From the NCBI GenBank assembly GCA_910577065.1, contig CAJTLD010000050.1, forward strand, positions 1 to 19,231: 19,231 nucleotides of DNA, in the 5' to 3' direction. A program made the translations under genes and the position numbers. Each line of letters opens with the position of its first letter. The first letter of the stretch is position 1. The DNA is from an uncultured Lachnospiraceae bacterium (GTDB lineage: Bacteria > Bacillota > Clostridia > Lachnospirales > Lachnospiraceae). This document shows, one piece after another, positions 6,520 through 14,529 of this stretch. The notes under the pieces are model-generated. The model did no database searches, had not been told where the DNA came from, and was given only the letters and a program-made list of their open reading frames with translations.

Positions 6520-7581
6520 GTGGTTTATGGGGATCAGGCAATGCACAATGAAAAAATTCTCATAGTAGATGATGTGGAATCCAACCGTTTTATCCTGCAG
6601 GAAATCATTGAAAGCATGGGCTGTAAGCCGGTTTTGGCCAGGGGAGGGGAGGAAGCGCTTGAAATGATGCACAAATCCCCGCCGCAGCTGATTTTAACGG
6701 ATATTTCCATGCCTGGCATGGACGGATATGAACTTTGCCGGATTTTAAAGGGAAATGAAACGACGAAACATATTCCGGTGATTTTTATTTCGGCATTTGA
6801 TAATCCGCAGGCAATTGTGGAAGGCCTTTCTTATGGAGGGGAAGATTATATTACAAAACCTTTTGTCGCGGAAGTAATAAAAGCCCGTGTGGGCGTCCAT
6901 CTGCGCCTGAATGAAGCACAGCGTGAACTGATGGAGATGAACCGGCATTTAAAGGCTTCTGTGGACGAACAGCTTAAGCAGATTGAATCGGAGAAAAAAA
7001 GCATTCTCTTTGCACTGGCGAATATTGCGGCGCAGAATTTGGATTACCAGAAAGAGCACAGCAGGCGTTTAGGACGCAACTGCAGGATTTTGGCGCAGGG
7101 AATGCAGCTTTCGCCTGTGTTTGAGGACAGGGTTTCAGATACGTTTATCGATACGGCAGAGCTTGCGGCTCCGCTTTGTGATATTGGGAAAATCGGGATT
7201 CCGAAGGAGATTCTTGAGAAGGAAGAGCCGCTTACAAAGGAAGAGGCTGCGGTTTTACAGACGCATACAAAGATTGGGAGCAGGCTTTTGCATGATTTAT
7301 ATGTGAGCAATGATTACAACGACTTTATCGGCATATCGGCAGATATGATACGCCACCACCACGAAAACTGGGACGGGAGCGGTTATCCGGACGGCCTGAA
7401 AGGAGACGAAATTCCTCTGGCGGCACAGATTGTTTCCGTTATGGAACAATATACCGCGCTGACCGGAAATGGAGGTTTCGGCCGTACGGAAGCGCTTGAC
7501 GCAATGAAAAAAGAAGCGGGTATCAGATGGAATCCTGATATTTTTGAAATATGTTCTAAAATATCACGCCAGTTGTGTTAA
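6520..7581 (+). CDS. Response regulator with degenerate HD-GYP domain
   Basis: This 353-residue paralogue of the HD-GYP protein at 3914-4984 lies 12 nt after the kinase and is probably co-transcribed. The receiver domain looks functional: D17/D18, phosphoacceptor D61 in LTDISMP, S91 in the Thr/Ser position and K113. The HD-GYP domain keeps the GYP signature (DGSGYPDG near 285-292), HHHE (279-282), H180 and H249. It has lost three metal-site residues: the His of the HD pair is Cys (C220-D221 in LCDIGKIGIP), the ETGxH glutamate is Tyr (Y176), and the VADxxDAL aspartate is Glu (E309, in SVMEQYTAL). It is probably inactive or altered as a phosphodiesterase and may act by binding. The GTG start at 6520 is preferred because GGGAGG (6507-6512) lies 7 nt upstream; an ATG at 6541 is the alternative. 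Confidence 0.91.
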   Translation: MVYGDQAMHNEKILIVDDVESNRFILQEIIESMGCKPVLARGGEEALEMMHKSPPQLILTDISMPGMDGYELCRILKGNETTKHIPVIFISAFDNPQAIVEGLSYGGEDYITKPFVAEVIKARVGVHLRLNEAQRELMEMNRHLKASVDEQLKQIESEKKSILFALANIAAQNLDYQKEHSRRLGRNCRILAQGMQLSPVFEDRVSDTFIDTAELAAPLCDIGKIGIPKEILEKEEPLTKEEAAVLQTHTKIGSRLLHDLYVSNDYNDFIGISADMIRHHHENWDGSGYPDGLKGDEIPLAAQIVSVMEQYTALTGNGGFGRTEALDAMKKEAGIRWNPDIFEICSKISRQLC

Positions 7582-7585
7582 GTTA

Positions 7586-7631
7586 CTAGTACTCTATCCA
7601 AACTTCAATTCCTGTTCGGATGGAGTACTAG
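7586..7631 (+). repeat. Long intergenic inverted repeat without a T tract
   Basis: A 14-bp stem pairs 7586-7599 with 7618-7631 (outer part CTAGTACTC / GAGTACTAG) with one G-U pair and an 18-nt loop. It begins 4 nt after the stop codon of the HD-GYP gene and ends 53 nt before cheR. No T run follows (the sequence continues GGAAGCTATCC), so it is not a standard terminator. It could be an mRNA processing or stabilising structure separating the two halves of the cluster, or an operator: a TAGAAT at 7651-7656 might be a -10 box, but no good -35 is seen. Confidence 0.7.
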
Positions 7632-7684
7632 GGAAGCTATCCGGGCAAAATAGAATTTCATTAGGATGACGGGAGGAATGGAGT

Positions 7685-8500
7685 TTGATCACGGATAATG
7701 AGTTTAGAAGAGTTGCAGTTTACATGAAAGACAATTATGGCATAGATTTAAGTCAGAAAAAAGTCATTATCAACGGACGCCTTGAAAATTATCTCAGGAA
7801 AAGCGGCTGGGCAAGCCTGGACGCATATATGGACGCCCTGAAAACAGACCGATCGGGACAGCTTGACAAAATGCTTGTCAACTTTCTGACAACCAATCAT
7901 ACTTATTTTATGAGGGAATTTGAGCACTTTGAATATTTCAGGAAAACCGTTCTTCCGTGGCTTAGGTCTAAGGAAGAGCAAAAAAAGGATCTGCGCATCT
8001 GGTGCGGCGCGGCGTCTACCGGGGAAGAGCCCTATATGATAGCGATGGTTCTGGCCGATTTCTTTGGGATGGAGCGTTCCAAATGGGATACAAGGGTGTT
8101 GGCGACCGATATTTCAACCAAGGTCTTAAAACAGGCGATGGCAGGGGTCTACAGCGAAGAACAGCTCAAAAACCTGCCCCCGAACTGGAAGAAAAACTTT
8201 TTTAAGCCGGTAGCGGGCGGGAGCCAGTACTTAGTAAGCGACGAATTGAAGCGCCAGGTGCTGTTCCGTCAGTTCAACCTGATGAGTCCGTTTCCGTTCC
8301 GTAAGAAAATGCATACGGTTTTTCTGCGGAATGTTATGATATATTTTGATGAGCCGACCAAAAACCAATTGCTTCAGAAAGTATATAACTGCATAGAACC
8401 GGGCGGATATTTGTTTATCGGGACGACGGAGACCCTTGACCGCAACAGTACGCCGTTTCAGATTATCCAGCCATCAATATTTAGAAAAAAGGAGAATTGA
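7685..8500 (+). CDS. cheR: Chemoreceptor glutamate methyltransferase CheR
   Basis: This 271-residue protein uses S-adenosylmethionine to methylate glutamates on the MCP signalling helices, the adaptation arm opposite CheB. The N-terminal all-helical CheR domain (about 1-75, with KKVIINGRLENYL) is followed by the methyltransferase domain. Visible motifs are LTTNHTYFMRE (the NxTxFfR region), WCGAASTGEEPY at 106-117 (SAM-binding; the usual Cys before STGEEPY is Ala), VLATDIS, and FLRNVMIYFD near residue 213. The start is TTG at 7685, supported by GGGAGG at 7671-7676 with 8-nt spacing; no ATG of this frame lies closer to the ribosome site. It is the first gene of the cheR-cheB-cheY-cheA-cheW-MCP-hpt run, 7 nt before cheB. 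The CheR identity is clear. Confidence 0.95.
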   Translation: MITDNEFRRVAVYMKDNYGIDLSQKKVIINGRLENYLRKSGWASLDAYMDALKTDRSGQLDKMLVNFLTTNHTYFMREFEHFEYFRKTVLPWLRSKEEQKKDLRIWCGAASTGEEPYMIAMVLADFFGMERSKWDTRVLATDISTKVLKQAMAGVYSEEQLKNLPPNWKKNFFKPVAGGSQYLVSDELKRQVLFRQFNLMSPFPFRKKMHTVFLRNVMIYFDEPTKNQLLQKVYNCIEPGGYLFIGTTETLDRNSTPFQIIQPSIFRKKEN

Positions 8501-8507
8501 TTGACCT

Positions 8508-9536
8508 ATGCGACGGATTAAGGTTTTGGTAGTAGAAGATTCCATTGTATTTCGGGAACTGCTGGTTCAGAATCTGAACCGGGATTCCGAAATACAGGTT
8601 GTGGCGACAGCCAGAGATCCCTTTGAAGCAAGGGACGCTATTTTAAAATACAGGCCCGACGTCATGACGCTTGACGTCGAGCTGCCGCGAATGAACGGAA
8701 TAGAGTTTTTGCGGAAGCTGATGCCGCAGTATCCGCTGCCTGTCGTGGTCATCAGTTCCTTAAGCGATAAGGTATTTGACGCCATGAGCGCGGGGGCGGT
8801 TGATTTTGTGGCAAAGCCCGCCGTTTCGAACCGCAGCCAGCTAGAAGAGTTTATTCAGAATGAACTGATTGTTAAGATTAAAATCGCATCGTCTGCGCAG
8901 ATCAGCAATACAAAAAAATCGGCGTTGCTTTCACAGCAGCATTCCCTTTCCGATAAGGGCAAAAATAAAATCGTTGCAATCGGCGCTTCCACAGGTGGGA
9001 CGGAAGCGATTTTCCATGTAGTCAAAGGCTTTGGCAAGGATATCCCGGGCGTCGTTGCGACGCAGCACATGCCGCCGGGATTTACCGCAATGTACGCAAA
9101 GCGGTTAAACGACCAGAGCCAGCTTGTGGTAAAAGAAGCGCAGACCGGCGATATGGTGCTGCCCGGGCATATGCTCGTCGCGCCCGGCGGGGATGCGCAT
9201 ATGCGCCTGCTCAAAGTGAACGGCGTTTATCAGGTAGAAGTGAAAAAAGGCCCGAAGGTAAACGGGCACTGCCCGTCGGTCGACGTGCTGTTTGATTCCG
9301 TTGCAAAATCGGCGGGGCGCGATGCGGTCGGGATTATCCTCACCGGAATGGGCGGTGACGGAGCAAAAGGCCTGCTTGCAATGCGCAGGGCAGGCGCAAA
9401 GACAATCGGGCAGGACGAATCGACCTGCGTGGTTTATGGGATGCCCAAAGTGGCTTATGATCTGGGTGCCGTGGAATATCAGGAAAAGCTTTCCGATATT
9501 GCAGGCAGGACATACGCATTATTAAATAGAATGTAA
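8508..9536 (+). CDS. cheB: Chemotaxis response regulator methylesterase/deamidase CheB
   Basis: This 342-residue protein removes methyl groups from MCPs when phosphorylated by CheA. The receiver domain has E10/D11, phosphoacceptor D56 in TLDVELPRMNG, the VVVISS segment and K in AKP. The catalytic domain carries the Ser-His-Asp triad: S161 (GASTGG), H187 (QHMPPGFT) and D284 (GMGGDGA). The length matches CheB. It may also deamidate MCP glutamines, which could matter because no CheD gene is present. GGAG at 8491-8494 lies 13 nt from the ATG, a rather long spacing, and the ribosome site falls within the end of cheR, suggesting translational coupling. Confidence 0.96.
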   Translation: MRRIKVLVVEDSIVFRELLVQNLNRDSEIQVVATARDPFEARDAILKYRPDVMTLDVELPRMNGIEFLRKLMPQYPLPVVVISSLSDKVFDAMSAGAVDFVAKPAVSNRSQLEEFIQNELIVKIKIASSAQISNTKKSALLSQQHSLSDKGKNKIVAIGASTGGTEAIFHVVKGFGKDIPGVVATQHMPPGFTAMYAKRLNDQSQLVVKEAQTGDMVLPGHMLVAPGGDAHMRLLKVNGVYQVEVKKGPKVNGHCPSVDVLFDSVAKSAGRDAVGIILTGMGGDGAKGLLAMRRAGAKTIGQDESTCVVYGMPKVAYDLGAVEYQEKLSDIAGRTYALLNRM

Positions 9537-9549
9537 AGGAGGGGAGCAT

Positions 9550-9942
9550 ATGAAGATTTTGCTGGCAGAAGATGATTTTGCTACAAGGAAGTTTATGCTT
9601 AATTTCCTGTCAAAGTACGGTGAGTGTGACGTCACGGTCGATGGGATGGAAGCAGTGGACGCATTCATGATGGCTTTGGAGGATGACGAACCCTATGACC
9701 TGGTGTGCCTGGATATTATGATGCCGGTTATGGACGGCTATCAGTCACTTGTCGGTATCCGGAATCTGGAAAAACAGAGGAATATTCCGGAGGACAAAGC
9801 AGTAAAAGTAATAATGACAACAGCCTTAAACCAGGAAAAAAATGTCAAAATGGCGTTTGAACTGGGCTGTACGATTTATTCCGGCAAGCCGATCGACAAG
9901 GATCGGTTTGAACAGGCGCTAAAAAAGCTGGGCCTGGTATAA
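9550..9942 (+). CDS. CheY-like single-domain response regulator
   Basis: This 130-residue stand-alone receiver domain has D8/D9 (AEDD), phosphoacceptor D55 (CLDIMMP), T91 (IMTTAL) and K113 (SGKPID). Its place between cheB and cheA, 13 nt after cheB, with a very strong ribosome site AAAGGAGGGG at 9535-9544, makes it the natural CheA partner. It has no output domain. In this family such proteins act on the flagellar motor or serve as phosphate sinks. With no flagellar gene in the window and two receiver-HD-GYP proteins in the cluster, a phosphate-sink or adaptor role is as likely as motor binding. Confidence 0.9.
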   Translation: MKILLAEDDFATRKFMLNFLSKYGECDVTVDGMEAVDAFMMALEDDEPYDLVCLDIMMPVMDGYQSLVGIRNLEKQRNIPEDKAVKVIMTTALNQEKNVKMAFELGCTIYSGKPIDKDRFEQALKKLGLV

Positions 9943-9981
9943 GGCGCATAATAGAAAGAATATGCAGGAAAGGAGAATGAC

Positions 9982-12162
9982 ATGGCTGAAGAATTTAACA
10001 ATGAAGGAATGCTGGACATATACCTGTTTGAAAACCAGCAGCTATTGGAGCAGCTTCAGGAGATGGTTTTGGATCAGAAGGATGAGGACTGCTTTGATGA
10101 AGACAGCATAAATGAAATTTTCAGGACTATGCATACCATCAAAGGCTCGTCCGGGATCATGATGTTTGACAATATTACGGCGGTATCACACAAGCTGGAG
10201 GACGTCTTTTACTTCCTGAGGGAATCCCATCCGGACAATGTGCCGCATATGGAACTGGTAGAGCATGTACTGGCAGTCGAAGATTTTATTTCCAACGAAA
10301 TGGATAAGATAAGCAACGGCGACCCTGCGGACGGAGATGCTACAGAGATTGTAGCCGACTTAGACGCGTTCCTTACGAAGATCAAAGGAGGAGGCGAAGA
10401 ACCCGCAGGAGGGGGAGGTTCCGCAGCAAAGCCTGCGCCGGTAGGAAACACCGGCATGAAGGAACAGCCCAGGCAGTTTTACATAGCGCCTACGGCTACG
10501 GAGGACAGCCGGTTTTATAAAATTTATATTACATTTTATCCGGATACGGAAATGGTGAATGTCCATGCCTATAAAACGGTATATGCATTAAAAGAGATAG
10601 CGGAGGATCTGCTGTATTCTCCGGAAGAGGTCATTACGGACGAAAACTGTGCGGAAGTGATCCTGCAGGAAGGTTTTAAAATTCTTCTGCAGACAAAGAG
10701 CAGCCTGGAAGAACTCAAAGAAATCGTAAAAGAAGGCTATGAGATCAGCAAGGTAGAGTTTTTTGAATGCAAGGCGGAGGAATTCTTACAGGGATTTGAT
10801 TTCGGCGGGCCGATAGACCTTGAATCAAGCGTGCAGGAAATTGAGGCACGGGCAGAAAATGCTGGCAAAGAAGAAGGTGGTGCGGAAAAGAAACCCCAGG
10901 AAAAGGCTCAGATTGCACCGGGAGATTTTGTCGTCCAGTCCAAAGAGCCGGGTAAGCAGAAGAAGCTGGCGAGGGATAAGCCAAAAGCGGAGAAGGCTTC
11001 CTTTATCAGCGTAAACGTAAGTAAAATGGATCAGCTGATGGATCTGATCGGAGAACTGGTTATTTCCGAATCGGTGGTATTGCAGAATCCGGATCTGAAA
11101 GTGCCCGGGTTAAATTTAAACAACTTTAACAAGGCGGCCGCGCAGATGTCCAAGATATCGACGGATCTGCAGAATGTTATTATGTCCATGCGAATGGTTC
11201 CGCTGACCAATACGTTCCAGAAGATGAACCGAATCGTATTCGACGTATCCCGAAAGCTGGGCAAGGACATTGAGTTTGAGATGGTCGGGGAGCATACGGA
11301 AGTGGATAAGAACATTATCGAGCACATTTCCGATCCTCTGATGCATATGGTCCGCAATGCGGTAGACCACGGAATCGAAACCAATGAAGAGCGCAAAGAA
11401 AGCGGCAAAACCGCAAAAGGAAAGGTAACGCTTTCCGCCAAAACGGAAGCGGGCAAGGTTTGGATCAGCGTAGAGGACAACGGAAAAGGGCTTGACCGGG
11501 TTAAGATCATGGAAAAAGCCAGGAAGCAGGGGCTTTTGGAGGACGGCAAGCCGGAGGCGGCCTATACGGACAAGGAAGTGTACCAGTTTATTACGCAGCC
11601 GGGCTTTTCAACCAACGAAAAGGTTACGGAGTATTCCGGCAGGGGCGTAGGTATGGACGTTGTAGTACAGAACTTACAGTCGGTCGGCGGCGCGCTTGAC
11701 ATTGACAGTACGCCGGGCCAGGGAAGTATCATGAGTTTAAAAATCCCGCTTACGCTTGCAATTATCGACGGGATTGTTATGGAAACAGGGGACGCGTCCT
11801 TTGTTATTGAAACCGGCGTTATCAAAGAGTTTGTGCGCGTGACGGAAGAAATGATGATTCATGAGCCGAGCGGGGACGAATATATTATGATAAGAGGCGA
11901 ATGCTTCCCGGTACTAAGGCTGGGCGAGTGGTACGGTATGGAGCAGCAGCAGTTTCGGCAGTCCGTGGAAGACGGCATGATGCTGATTATCGAAATGGAA
12001 GACAGGGAACTTTGCCTGTTTGTCGACAAATTAGTCGGAGAGCAGGAGATTGTTGTAAAACCGATCCCGTCCTATATCAAGAAGGTAAAGGGCCTTTCGG
12101 GATGTACGCAGCTTGGCGACGGCAGCATTGCCCTGATATTGGATCCTGCCGGGTTAATGTAA
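9982..12162 (+). CDS. cheA: Chemotaxis histidine kinase CheA
   Basis: This 726-residue cytoplasmic kinase is coupled to MCPs through CheW and phosphorylates the receivers of CheB and the CheY-like protein. Domains in order are P1/Hpt with phosphoacceptor H51 (MHTIKGSSG); a Gly/Pro-rich linker (about 133-165); a P2-like receiver-docking domain (about 175-265); a charged linker; P3 dimerisation from about 339 (FISVNVSKMDQLMDLIGEL); a P4 ATPase with the N box near 454 (HMVRNAVDHG), G1 near 499 (DNGKGLD) and G2 near 550 (YSGRGVGMD); and a P5 CheW-like domain from about 590 to the end. All catalytic motifs are intact, and the length is usual for Firmicute CheA. The ribosome site AAAGGAG precedes the ATG. 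The gap to cheW is 25 nt. Confidence 0.97.
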   Translation: MAEEFNNEGMLDIYLFENQQLLEQLQEMVLDQKDEDCFDEDSINEIFRTMHTIKGSSGIMMFDNITAVSHKLEDVFYFLRESHPDNVPHMELVEHVLAVEDFISNEMDKISNGDPADGDATEIVADLDAFLTKIKGGGEEPAGGGGSAAKPAPVGNTGMKEQPRQFYIAPTATEDSRFYKIYITFYPDTEMVNVHAYKTVYALKEIAEDLLYSPEEVITDENCAEVILQEGFKILLQTKSSLEELKEIVKEGYEISKVEFFECKAEEFLQGFDFGGPIDLESSVQEIEARAENAGKEEGGAEKKPQEKAQIAPGDFVVQSKEPGKQKKLARDKPKAEKASFISVNVSKMDQLMDLIGELVISESVVLQNPDLKVPGLNLNNFNKAAAQMSKISTDLQNVIMSMRMVPLTNTFQKMNRIVFDVSRKLGKDIEFEMVGEHTEVDKNIIEHISDPLMHMVRNAVDHGIETNEERKESGKTAKGKVTLSAKTEAGKVWISVEDNGKGLDRVKIMEKARKQGLLEDGKPEAAYTDKEVYQFITQPGFSTNEKVTEYSGRGVGMDVVVQNLQSVGGALDIDSTPGQGSIMSLKIPLTLAIIDGIVMETGDASFVIETGVIKEFVRVTEEMMIHEPSGDEYIMIRGECFPVLRLGEWYGMEQQQFRQSVEDGMMLIIEMEDRELCLFVDKLVGEQEIVVKPIPSYIKKVKGLSGCTQLGDGSIALILDPAGLM

Positions 12163-12187
12163 ATTTATAGAAAGGAACGGTATCCAT

Positions 12188-12742
12188 ATGGATCAGTTGA
12201 GCGAGTTGAAAAAACAGGTAGATGAGGCTCTGGTAGCAACCAAGGCGGACGGGGATGATTCACAGAAGTGCAAATATATGACCTTTAAATCCGGAAATGA
12301 GTTTTACGGCCTGAAAATCCAATATGTAAATGAGATTATCCAGATCCCGCCGATTACCGCCATTCCCAGGACAGAAGATTATATTAAGGGCCTGATCAAT
12401 TTAAGAGGAAAGATCATCCCTGTGATTGACGTGCGTTTGCGGTTTAAGCAAGAGCCGTTAAAATATGACGAAAGAACCTGTATCATTGTAGTGATTGTAA
12501 ACGCTATGACAGTCGGATTGATCGTTGAGAAAATTGCTGATGTAATTGAGATAAAGGAAGATAATATACTGCCGCCGCCCAAAATGGGGCGCGTGGAACG
12601 CGCGAACCACCGGTTTGTATACGGTATCGCAAGGGTTGGGAATTCCGTAAAGTTACTGCTTGATCCCGATCGGTTATTAAATGATGAAGATTTATCAGCT
12701 ATAGAACTGTCAAATAATAATATGATTGCAATGAAAGAGTGA
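12188..12742 (+). CDS. cheW: Chemotaxis coupling protein CheW
   Basis: This 184-residue adaptor links the MCP tips to CheA P5 in the array. A polar N-terminal extension of about 25 residues precedes a single CheW domain: YMTFKSGNEFYGLKI, the NEIIQIPPITAIPRT segment, GLINLRGKIIPVIDVRLRF, and VGLIVEKIADVIEI. The closing part (GIARVGNSVKLLLDPDRLL) is typical of the family. It is slightly longer than the usual 150-160 residues because of both tails. AAAGGAACGG precedes the ATG. The stop codon is 11 nt before the ATG of the second MCP, indicating co-transcription. Confidence 0.96.
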   Translation: MDQLSELKKQVDEALVATKADGDDSQKCKYMTFKSGNEFYGLKIQYVNEIIQIPPITAIPRTEDYIKGLINLRGKIIPVIDVRLRFKQEPLKYDERTCIIVVIVNAMTVGLIVEKIADVIEIKEDNILPPPKMGRVERANHRFVYGIARVGNSVKLLLDPDRLLNDEDLSAIELSNNNMIAMKE

Positions 12743-12753
12743 GAGGTATGAAC

Positions 12754-14106
12754 ATGAAAGACATGAAGATGAAAACCAAACTGATTGTAGGCTTCGCTAT
12801 TCCGATTTTGCTGACATTATTTAATATTATTATCAGCAATATGTCGACAAAAAAGGCGGCTTCTATCGTGGAAGCTGCAAGGCAGGAGTCTTATGTCAGG
12901 AATGCGACGATATTTACCGTTGTAGTAGCCGTAATATCCATTGGGGTTACCATATTTGTGGCGTCCGCACTGGTTAAGGTCATTGAGAAATCCGTGCTGC
13001 AGCTTTCGGAAGCGGCAGACGAAATTGCAAAAGGCCATGTAAATGTGGAAATGGTAAAATATAACAACGACGAATTTGGCGATTTGATTGACAAATACCG
13101 CCAGGTTATTGATAATATCAAATATCAGGCCACCGTCGCGGAAGAAGTTTCCAAAGGTAATCTGACGATTTCGGTTAATCCGAAGTCCGCGGACGACATT
13201 CTGGGTCATTCCTTGAAGAAATTAGTAGAGGATAACCTGCGCACCTTAAGCAACATCAGCGACGCGGGCACACAGGTTACCATTAGTTCAAGCCAGGTAG
13301 CCAGCGCCAGCCAGGCGCTTGCACAGGGGTCTACCGAGCAGGCCAGCGCAATCGAAGAGATTACGGCTTCCATTGACGAGATAGCGGAAAAGACCAAGGA
13401 AAATGCGGAGCAGGCAAACGAAGCCGCAGGCCTTGTGGTAAATGCGATTGAAGACGTGAAACGCGGCAACAAGCAGATGGAAGAGATGATGTCGGCCATG
13501 GAGGACATCAACCAGTCGTCCGAGAGTATTTCCAAGATTATCAAGGTAATTGACGACATTGCATTCCAGACCAATATCTTAGCGCTCAACGCAGCAGTTG
13601 AGGCTGCAAGGGCAGGGGAAGCAGGCAAGGGCTTTGCCGTTGTAGCAGAAGAAGTCAGAAGCCTTGCTGCAAAGAGCGCTTCGGCGGCCAAAGAAACAGC
13701 GGAACTGATTGAAGATTCGATTAATAAGGTTACGATGGGCTCCAACATTGCGGACAATACGGCCAAAGCGCTGGGAGCAATTACCAATGTTGTACAGGAA
13801 AGCGAAGTAATTATTAACGGGATTGCAGAATCCTCCAATTACCAGGCAACTGCAGTGTCCCAGATTGAACAGGCTATCTCGCAGGTATCGCAGGTTGTAC
13901 AGACCAATTCCGCAACCAGCCAGGAATGTGCGGCTGCCAGTGAAGAACTTTCCAACCAGGCGTCCAGGATGCGTGAAATGCTGTCCATTTACAATTTAGG
14001 CACAGGCAGCGTGGAGTCTTCCGTAAAGAGCGCGCCGATGCCTGTAGTAGCAGACAGCACAAATGAGCCGATCATTTCATTAGAGGATGATTTTGGCAAA
14101 TATTAG
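12754..14106 (+). CDS. Methyl-accepting chemotaxis protein with a minimal extracellular loop
   Basis: This 450-residue receptor has TM1 at about residues 10-28 and TM2 at about 51-74, separated by only about 22 residues (SNMSTKKAASIVEAARQES), so it lacks a folded ligand-binding domain. HAMP follows from about 75, then a long methylation/signalling coiled coil. The tip at 267 onwards reads DIAFQTNILALNAAVEAARA then GEAGKGFAVV, the canonical form with the Glu that the other MCP lacks. No CheR-docking pentapeptide is present at the C-terminus (ends LEDDFGKY). Such a receptor may sense membrane state, cytoplasmic signals or a partner protein. The ATG at 12754 has GAGG at 12743-12746 with 7-nt spacing; in-frame alternatives are ATG 12748 and GTG 12739. 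Confidence 0.93.
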   Translation: MKDMKMKTKLIVGFAIPILLTLFNIIISNMSTKKAASIVEAARQESYVRNATIFTVVVAVISIGVTIFVASALVKVIEKSVLQLSEAADEIAKGHVNVEMVKYNNDEFGDLIDKYRQVIDNIKYQATVAEEVSKGNLTISVNPKSADDILGHSLKKLVEDNLRTLSNISDAGTQVTISSSQVASASQALAQGSTEQASAIEEITASIDEIAEKTKENAEQANEAAGLVVNAIEDVKRGNKQMEEMMSAMEDINQSSESISKIIKVIDDIAFQTNILALNAAVEAARAGEAGKGFAVVAEEVRSLAAKSASAAKETAELIEDSINKVTMGSNIADNTAKALGAITNVVQESEVIINGIAESSNYQATAVSQIEQAISQVSQVVQTNSATSQECAAASEELSNQASRMREMLSIYNLGTGSVESSVKSAPMPVVADSTNEPIISLEDDFGKY

Positions 14107-14123
14107 AAATGTGAGGTGTTTTG

Positions 14124-14477
14124 ATGAGTTTATTTGAAGAACTGAGGGCTTTGGGAGTAGATATTGACGACGGCTTAAAACGCTTAAACGGAAATGAAAA
14201 ACTTTATACCAGACTGCTGGGAACATTTATAAAGACGTTTGATGCCGGCGTTGTTAAGCCGGATTTTGATGCCAATAACTGCAACGAAGCCATAGAGAAA
14301 GCGCATGCGATCAAAGGGACGGCAGGAAATTTGTCCCTTACGCCAATTTACGAATCATACAGCGAAATTTTGGCGCTGCTGCGTACCGGGAAGCCGGAAG
14401 AGGCCAGGGAGATTTTAAAGAAAATCGAGCCGGTCCAGGAAGAAATTATTGCATGCATCCGGAAACATATGCAGTAA
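14124..14477 (+). CDS. Stand-alone Hpt (histidine phosphotransfer) protein
   Basis: This 117-residue all-helical cytoplasmic protein has the phosphoacceptor motif AHAIKGTAGNLSL, with H61 followed by KGTAGN, exactly as in Hpt domains. It would shuttle phosphoryl groups between receiver domains. The ATG at 14124 is chosen because GAGG (14113-14116) lies 7 nt upstream; a TTG directly before it at 14121 would add one residue. It closes the che run, 17 nt after the second MCP. Likely partners are the receiver-HD-GYP proteins or the single receiver, but none is proved. No terminator hairpin follows. Confidence 0.9.
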   Translation: MSLFEELRALGVDIDDGLKRLNGNEKLYTRLLGTFIKTFDAGVVKPDFDANNCNEAIEKAHAIKGTAGNLSLTPIYESYSEILALLRTGKPEEAREILKKIEPVQEEIIACIRKHMQ

Positions 14478-14529
14478 TGTATATTTGATTTGCGGCATAT
14501 ACTCATAAAAACAGAAGGAACGGTTGATT

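Noticed and set aside
14498..14503. TATACT as a -10 box for the peptidase gene.
   Set aside because: No -35-like hexamer at 16-18 bp upstream; co-transcription with hpt is equally possible.
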